Source: Planctomycetota bacterium (lineage in GTDB: Bacteria > Planctomycetota > Phycisphaerae > Phycisphaerales > UBA1924). Taken from it: 64,000 nt of DNA. Position numbers and translations under genes: made by a program. The DNA is taken from NCBI GenBank assembly GCA_018242625.1, contig JAFEBO010000009.1, forward strand, positions 108,618 through 172,617, read 5' to 3'. Below, piece after piece: positions 58,637 through 64,000 of the stretch. Under the pieces are notes generated by a model. That model had not been told where the DNA came from. It did no database searches and saw nothing but the letters and a program-made list of their open reading frames with translations. How positions within the stretch are numbered: position 1 is the first letter of the stretch; each line of letters opens with the position of its first letter.

Positions 58637-60499
58637 TCAGCCAAGCCGGTTCGGCGACTCGCGCAGCGACATGGCGATTCCCACTTCCTGCAGCCGCATG
58701 CTGGCCCTGTCTAGGGCTTCCTTGGCGCGATGGAACGCATCCGCGTCGACCGACTTCCAGTCCGTCCGGGCCCGCTCGAGGATCGACCGCAGTTCATCGA
58801 TGCGATTCTGCAGTTCGACCCGATTCTCAGGCTCCAGGATGTGCTGGTAGCGCTGGAACCGCTCGCCGATCCACTTGAGGTCGAGAGCGCTGTTCGCAAT
58901 AAGGTCCACGATCCGGTGGCGCGTCATGTCCTCGCGGGCGTGCGTAAAGCTCTCCCGCTCCATCCGGTCCACCTCTTCCCGGGTCAGCCCGTGGTTCGGT
59001 ATCACCTGGAGTGCCGCTCGCTTTCCGCTCCTGCGCTCGTGGGCCGAGACGTTGAGCACGCCGCTGGAATCAACCAGAAACTCAACCTCGAGTTGGGGAA
59101 TCCCCGCGGGCATGGGTGGGATGCCCCGCAGGTGAAACTCTCCCAGACGCCGGCAGTCCGCCGCCATCTCGCGCTCGCCCTGGAACACGCTCAGCCGGAT
59201 CGCCGTCTGGTTATCGACGCTGGTCGAGAAAAATTCTCTCGCCCGCGCCGGCACCGTGCTGTTCCGCACGATCAGCTTGGCAACCGCGCCCCCCACCGTC
59301 TCGATTCCCAGCGACAGCGGGATCACATCGAGCAGAAGGGCCCCCCGCGTACTCCCCGACAGGATCGATCCCTGCACGGCCGCCCCGAGCGCCACGACCC
59401 TGTCCGGATCGACCGCGATGTACGGCTCCAGCCCGAACTGCCGGCCCACCTCGCGGCGCACCAGCGGCGTACGTGTCATGCCGCCCACCATGATCACGCG
59501 ATCAATCGCGACCGCCCCGCGCGCCGATGCGTCGCTCACCGCCCGCCGGCAGTGCTCAATCGTGCGATCAATCAGGGGGCGGATCGCCCGCTCGTAGTCC
59601 GCTCGCGTGATCTCCGTGCGTCGGGCTCCGACGGAAAGCGTCACCTCCGCAACCGCCGTTTCCCGATCCGAGAGCTTCCACTTGACCGACTCGGCCTCAC
59701 GCTGAAGCAGACGCCGGTCGGCATGGCCGAGCGACTCGGGATCATCTCCAAGGATCAGCCGCATCAGGGCGTGATCGGCATCGTCGCCCCCGAGCTGCGT
59801 ATCCCCGGCCGTCGCCAGCACCTCAAAGAAACTCGTTTCGCCCGCGGCCTGCGCAGGGGTGATCCGCAGGATCGAGATATCAAACGTGCCGCCCCCAAGG
59901 TCGTACACCGCGACGATCCGCTCACCGGTTTCTCCCGTCACGCCCGCTCCCAGCCCGTACGCGAGCGCGGCGGCCGTCGGCTCGTTCACGATCCGCACCA
60001 CATCTAGCCCCGCCAGACGCCCCGCATCGCGCGTGGCCTGCCGCTGCGCATCATCGAAATACGCCGGAACCGTGATCACCGCACGAGACACCTCCGTGCC
60101 CAGCGCCTTCGACGCCCGCTCCTTGAGCGACCGCAGGATCAGGGAGGAAACCTCCTGCGGCGAAACCACGCGCGGCCCCGCCCCCAGCGGCACTTCGACC
60201 CGCGCCGTGTCGTTCTCGCCGCGCACGACTCGGTAGGGCAAATAGCGCAGGGCGGCCGCCGCATCGGTCACCGAGCGTCCCATCAGCCGCTTGACGCTGG
60301 AGATCGTCCGCCCGGGAAACTCTGCCGCCCGTTCGCGAGCCTCGCGCCCAACGGTGACGCCCCCTGAATCCTCGAACCGCACCACGCTGGGCACGAGGGC
60401 ATCCTCGCCAAGCACGCGAGGCCCTGCCTCGTCGCAGAACGCAACCAGGCTGTTGGTCGTGCCCAGGTCGATACCGACAATCGGAGAGGGACTGCTCAC
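58637..60499 (-). CDS. Hsp70-family chaperone (HscA-like)
   Basis: About 620 residues from GTG 60499; TTG 60505 is equally possible. The ATPase domain has [68 protein letters not shown] and [11 protein letters not shown]. The substrate domain is present ([23 protein letters not shown], then [21 protein letters not shown]). The length and the [19 protein letters not shown] block resemble HscA more than DnaK, and the C-terminal lid is short. It probably aids Fe-S cluster transfer or another specialised folding task. No J-protein or GrpE gene is adjacent. Confidence 0.9.
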   Translation of the reverse strand: MSSPSPIVGIDLGTTNSLVAFCDEAGPRVLGEDALVPSVVRFEDSGGVTVGREARERAAEFPGRTISSVKRLMGRSVTDAAAALRYLPYRVVRGENDTARVEVPLGAGPRVVSPQEVSSLILRSLKERASKALGTEVSRAVITVPAYFDDAQRQATRDAGRLAGLDVVRIVNEPTAAALAYGLGAGVTGETGERIVAVYDLGGGTFDISILRITPAQAAGETSFFEVLATAGDTQLGGDDADHALMRLILGDDPESLGHADRRLLQREAESVKWKLSDRETAVAEVTLSVGARRTEITRADYERAIRPLIDRTIEHCRRAVSDASARGAVAIDRVIMVGGMTRTPLVRREVGRQFGLEPYIAVDPDRVVALGAAVQGSILSGSTRGALLLDVIPLSLGIETVGGAVAKLIVRNSTVPARAREFFSTSVDNQTAIRLSVFQGEREMAADCRRLGEFHLRGIPPMPAGIPQLEVEFLVDSSGVLNVSAHERRSGKRAALQVIPNHGLTREEVDRMERESFTHAREDMTRHRIVDLIANSALDLKWIGERFQRYQHILEPENRVELQNRIDELRSILERARTDWKSVDADAFHRAKEALDRASMRLQEVGIAMSLRESPNRLG

Positions 60500-60656
60500 G
60501 GGCAACGATAGTGAACGCTCGCCGCTCCTGCCCGGAGACGCCGCTCAAAGCGGCAAAGAGCGCTGCGTTGAGCGGGGCCGAGCCCGGCCTCAGCCCCGAT
60601 TGCTTGGCCCGCGGCCCCCTGCAAATTCCGCGTTCTCTCCCCTACCCTCTTTTCCT

Positions 60657-62759
60657 ATGCATATCGCGGCCAAATGGCTTAACTCCTACCTTGAGCCCGG
60701 CGACCTCACCGCCGCCCAGATCGAGACTTCGCTCATCGATTCCGGCTTTGAAATCGAATCGCGGGAGGAACTCGCCGGAGGCAACACCCGGTTCGACGTC
60801 GCCATTACTTCCAACCGCGGAGACTCGCTGTGCGTCGTCGGACTGGCGCGCGAGGCGGCCGCCAAATCCAGGCGCACGTTCAAGTTCCCCGGCACCGGTG
60901 GCATGACCATCTCCGAGCCGGCCCCCGCCGGCCCCGAGGTCGGCTCCGTCATCTCGCTCGAAAACCGCGTGCCCGCCGCCTGCCCCCTTTTCACGCTCCG
61001 CGTCATCAAGGGTGTCAAGGTCGGCCCCAGCCCAAGGTGGCTGGTCGAAGCGCTCGAATCAGTCGGTCAGCGCTCGATCAACAACGTGGTCGATGTGACC
61101 AACTTCATCAATTTCGAGCTCGGCAATCCGTGCCATGTCTTCGATCTGGCAAAGCTCGCCGGACCGGCCATCGTCGTTCGCGAGGCGGCCGAGGGAGAGA
61201 AGCTTCTGACGCTCGATGGCAAGCAGAGACTGCTCAAAGCGGGCGATGTTGTTGTCGCGGATGCCGCACGCCCGCAGGGCCTCGCCGGAATCATGGGCGG
61301 CGGCGATTCGGAGGTCACCGCCTCCACAGTCGACGTCGCGCTCGAGGTCGCCACGTGGGATCCGGTTCGGGTCCGCACGACCGCCCGGCGTCTGCAGATC
61401 CGCACCGATGCCAGCCACCGTTACGAGCGGATCGTCGATGCCCGCACGCTCGAACACGCCTCCCGACGCGCCGCCAGCCTCATTGTCGAAGTCGCGGGGG
61501 GTAAACTGCTCCCCGGCGTTCTGACCGCAGGCTCGGCCCTGAAAGCCCCGACCGTGGTGCCCCTCCGCCCCTCCCGCTGCAACGCGGTGCTGGGAATCCC
61601 CGTCCCCACCGGCGAGATCAAGGCCATTCTCGAGAGCCTCGAGATCCGCGTGGAATCCGAAGACGCCGGCACCCTTCGCTGCCGAATACCCGCCTTTCGC
61701 CCGGACTTGACCCGCGAGATCGACCTGATCGAAGAAATCGCGCGGCAGCACGGGCTCGACAAGATCCCGATGGCACCCAAGCTCCCGATCGCCATCACCC
61801 GGCCGCAGGACAAGGTCCGTGCGCGGCGGCAGCTCGGCAACGTGCTGAACGGGCTCGGGTTCTTTGAGACGGTGACGTTTTCCTTCACCACGCCCCAACG
61901 CGCGGCACAATTTCTCGGCGCGGGACTGGAAGCCGTCGGAGTGGACGATGACCGCCGCGGGGCCGAGCCCACCCTCCGCCCGTCGGTACTCAGCGGCCTT
62001 CTCGCCTGCCGCAAGGCCAACAGCGACGGCCGTGTTTCCGAACCCGGCGGCATCCGCCTCTACGAGACCGCCGCAACTTTCGCGCAGCGAAACGGGCAGA
62101 GCGTCGAGTCACGAAAACTCGGGCTGCTCATGGACATCGCCATGGCCGGCAAGTCGCCCACTCTGGCGGAAAAACAGAACGCCATGCGGGCCATGCGCGG
62201 GGTCATCGAGACACTCGCCCGCACGCTCGGCGGCACGGCCACGGAATTGTCCGCGATAGCCGCCTCCGGCCCGGCGGCGTTTGACCCGGGGGCGTTCGCA
62301 GAGCTTCGGGTCGCTGGCGCCGCCGTGGGCCACCTGGGCACTTTGTCCGGCGCCGCGCTGCAGGCCTTCGGCCTCGATATCCCGCTCGTGGCTGCGGAGG
62401 TCGAGCTCGAGAGCCTTCTCGCGCTCTTCCCGCCCCGCGGCACGATCGCGCCGCTTCCCGCCTTCCCCAGCGTCGAGCGCGATCTCTCCCCGATCCTCCC
62501 GGAAAATGTCACATGGGAAGGCGTCAGCCGGCTTGTCAATGGCGTGCGCGCGACCGCCGACGGAAAACGCATCGAGTCGTACGAGTTCATCGGAACGTAC
62601 CGCGGCAAGCAGATCGGGCAGGGTAAGAAAAGCCTCACGCTCCGCCTCGTCTTCCGCGATCCGGCCAGGACTCTCCGCCACGAGGAGGTCGATCCGGAGG
62701 TCGGCGTCGTCATGCAGCGGCTCAAGGCGGAACTCGGGGCCGAATTCCGGGTCGGCTAG
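60657..62759 (+). CDS. pheT: Phenylalanyl-tRNA synthetase beta subunit, short form
   Basis: ATG 60657 gives 700 residues. The N-terminal MHIAAKWLNSYLEPGDLTAAQIETSLIDSGFEIES is typical. B3/4 (RSINNVVDVTNFINFELGNPCHVFDLAKL), B5 (RPSRCNAVLGIPVPTGEI), the catalytic-like core (RPSVLSGLLACRKANSD) and the C-terminal anticodon-binding FDX-ACB domain (PSVERDLSPILPENVTWEGV) follow. Usual bacterial PheT is about 800 residues because of an inserted EMAP-type tRNA-binding domain after residue 40. That insert is absent here. With PheS it charges tRNA-Phe and edits Tyr. pheS is not in the window. Confidence 0.93.
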   Translation: MHIAAKWLNSYLEPGDLTAAQIETSLIDSGFEIESREELAGGNTRFDVAITSNRGDSLCVVGLAREAAAKSRRTFKFPGTGGMTISEPAPAGPEVGSVISLENRVPAACPLFTLRVIKGVKVGPSPRWLVEALESVGQRSINNVVDVTNFINFELGNPCHVFDLAKLAGPAIVVREAAEGEKLLTLDGKQRLLKAGDVVVADAARPQGLAGIMGGGDSEVTASTVDVALEVATWDPVRVRTTARRLQIRTDASHRYERIVDARTLEHASRRAASLIVEVAGGKLLPGVLTAGSALKAPTVVPLRPSRCNAVLGIPVPTGEIKAILESLEIRVESEDAGTLRCRIPAFRPDLTREIDLIEEIARQHGLDKIPMAPKLPIAITRPQDKVRARRQLGNVLNGLGFFETVTFSFTTPQRAAQFLGAGLEAVGVDDDRRGAEPTLRPSVLSGLLACRKANSDGRVSEPGGIRLYETAATFAQRNGQSVESRKLGLLMDIAMAGKSPTLAEKQNAMRAMRGVIETLARTLGGTATELSAIAASGPAAFDPGAFAELRVAGAAVGHLGTLSGAALQAFGLDIPLVAAEVELESLLALFPPRGTIAPLPAFPSVERDLSPILPENVTWEGVSRLVNGVRATADGKRIESYEFIGTYRGKQIGQGKKSLTLRLVFRDPARTLRHEEVDPEVGVVMQRLKAELGAEFRVG

Positions 62760-62920
62760 CCCGGCACGATTCCCGCGGGAAAATCGCGACATTGCGGGGT
62801 CCACGCACCGGAACAATTCTGAGTCCGTATCATCATTCCGTCGCCCTTCTGCGCACCCGGCCCGGGAGTTTCGCGGCCGGAAACGCAGCGGTTGGTTGAA
62901 AGACGCCGGGAGAGTCCTCG

Positions 62921-63916
62921 ATGAGTCCATCCACCGTCGCCCCGAGTCCGGCCGGAACTGCTCTGGTGCCCGGCCCCGCCGTCTTCCACGTGCCAAGCGC
63001 CCAGGAAGAGCGCCCTTTCATCTACGTCAACGGGCAGATGCTCCCCAAAAACCGCGCGATGGTGAGCGTGTACGACCACGGCCTGCTCTACGGCGACGGA
63101 GTCTTTGAGGGCATCCGCGTCTACCGCGGCAGGATCTTCAAGTCCAAGCAGCACATGGACCGGCTCTACAAGTGCGCCGAAGCCATCCGCATGCAGATCC
63201 CCATCTCCAAGGACGAGATGGTCGCCGTGCAGCGCCGCTGCATCGAGATGAACGGCATCAAGGAAGGCTACATCCGCCTGGTCGTCAGCCGCGGCTACGG
63301 CACGCTCGGCCTCGACCCGCGCAAGTGCCCCGTCCCCGGCGTCATCTGCATCGCCGACGAAATCCACCTCTTCCCCAAGGAGATGTACGAAGAGGGCATG
63401 CGGGTTGTCGTCGCAAACCGGCCCAAGACACCGATCCCGTGCCTCGATCCGCGCATCAAGAGCCTCAACTACCTCAACAACATCCTCGCCAAGTGCGAGG
63501 CCATCGACTACGGCTGCCACGAAGTGGTGATGCTCAACACCGACGGATACGTCACCGAGGGTTCGGGCGACAACATATTCATGATCAAGGACGGCGTCGT
63601 TGTCACGACCCCGAGCGAAGCCGGCATTCTCGAGGGAATCACCCGCGAGTTCGTCCAGAAAACCCTCTGCCCCGCCCTCGGGCTCACATGCATCGAGAAG
63701 AACTTCAAGCTCGATGAGCTCCTCAAGGCCGACGAGGTCTTCCTGACCGGCTCCGCCGCCGAGATCATCGCCGTTTCACAGATCGATCAGCACGACGGAT
63801 CCAAGATCACAAAGGCGAACAAGATCGGCAAGGCCGACGGCGAAGGCCCGCTCACCAGGAAGCTCCGCGCCAAGTTCCGCGAGATCGTCACCAGCGACAA
63901 CGTACCGGAGGAATGA
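62921..63916 (+). CDS. ilvE: Branched-chain amino acid aminotransferase IlvE
   Basis: The 331-residue class IV PLP enzyme begins with about 30 extra residues rich in Ser, Pro and Ala, then FIYVNGQMLPKNRAMVSVYDHGLLYGDGVFEGIRVY. Lys180 in RIKSLNYLNNILAK is the PLP lysine. VTEGSGDNIFMIKDG and LTGSAAEIIAVSQID complete the site. It transfers the amino group between glutamate and branched-chain 2-oxo acids in the last step of Leu/Ile/Val synthesis. The gene starts 161 bp after pheT and ends 14 bp before a poly-C tract. Confidence 0.92.
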   Translation: MSPSTVAPSPAGTALVPGPAVFHVPSAQEERPFIYVNGQMLPKNRAMVSVYDHGLLYGDGVFEGIRVYRGRIFKSKQHMDRLYKCAEAIRMQIPISKDEMVAVQRRCIEMNGIKEGYIRLVVSRGYGTLGLDPRKCPVPGVICIADEIHLFPKEMYEEGMRVVVANRPKTPIPCLDPRIKSLNYLNNILAKCEAIDYGCHEVVMLNTDGYVTEGSGDNIFMIKDGVVVTTPSEAGILEGITREFVQKTLCPALGLTCIEKNFKLDELLKADEVFLTGSAAEIIAVSQIDQHDGSKITKANKIGKADGEGPLTRKLRAKFREIVTSDNVPEE

Positions 63917-63930
63917 ACCAGCTTCCGACG

Positions 63931-64000
<70 letters not shown>

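Overview
The window comes from a GC-rich member of the Planctomycetota, most likely class Phycisphaerae. This rests on sequence content. Four secreted proteins end in paired EF-hand-like repeats with Cys-Pro and Asp-Leu-Asn motifs ('GC-type' dockerin), which are typical of Phycisphaerae. There is also a TPR protein with two RNA polymerase alpha C-terminal domains, an ECF sigma factor beside a transmembrane Ser/Thr kinase, a sulfatase and a large PQQ-type propeller protein. I see no rRNA, tRNA, transposase, phage gene or CRISPR array. Coding density is very high, and genes on both strands abut or overlap.

Layout. 1-6.6 kb holds the 3' part of a secreted NxxGxxAF-repeat/dockerin gene, an SDR sugar epimerase with a translationally coupled 69-residue ORF, a proline-rich membrane protein, two divergent lipoproteins, an MDR-family protein and a DUF456 membrane protein. 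6.7-11.9 kb holds PIN-PhoH, a secreted pseudo-metalloprotease, a short UvrC and SurE. 11.9-21.5 kb is a flagellum-linked block: an HDOD gene behind a sigma-28-like promoter, neuC, neuB and neuA, a 1,227-residue Maf-type glycosyltransferase fusion, a lipoprotein and flgM. 21.6-25.8 kb holds a di-haem peroxidase, an AhpD-like protein, a rhodanese-DUF2892 protein, a stand-alone DUF2892 protein and an ECF sigma factor with a fused zinc-finger-like tail. 25.8-37.6 kb holds ROK kinase, ispE, NIF3, a LEA14-like lipoprotein, a small membrane protein, the PQQ giant with a BFD-like ferredoxin, the TPR/alpha-CTD protein and a sulfatase. 37.6-46.7 kb holds a tandem-repeat secreted protein, the ECF sigma/kinase pair, a GNAT acetyltransferase, an SGNH hydrolase and a MATE exporter. 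46.7-53.2 kb is pdxA plus a type IV pilus/type II secretion operon (pilM, pilN, pilO, a GspC/PilP-like gene, pilB). 53.3-64 kb holds mqnB, an HlyD-type adaptor, an HD-GYP-like protein, an M16-family protein, an Hsp70 paralogue, pheT and ilvE, and ends in a poly-C tract.

How the genes fit together. NeuC, NeuB and NeuA form a three-step route to a CMP-nonulosonate. The Maf protein encoded first in the same operon is the expected transferase to flagellin. FlgM, the anti-sigma-28 factor, lies just upstream on the other strand, and an FliA-like promoter precedes the HDOD gene at the far end. The pil genes form an inner-membrane alignment complex plus extension ATPase, but the secretin and the PilC platform protein are not here. 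The rhodanese, DUF2892, AhpD and sigma genes look like a small redox/sulfur-stress cassette. A recurring theme is familiar folds that have lost their catalytic or metal-binding residues (metzincin-like, M16, ROK, MDR and radical-SAM-like domains), together with domain-trimmed housekeeping enzymes (UvrC without helix-hairpin-helix, PheT without the EMAP-type domain).
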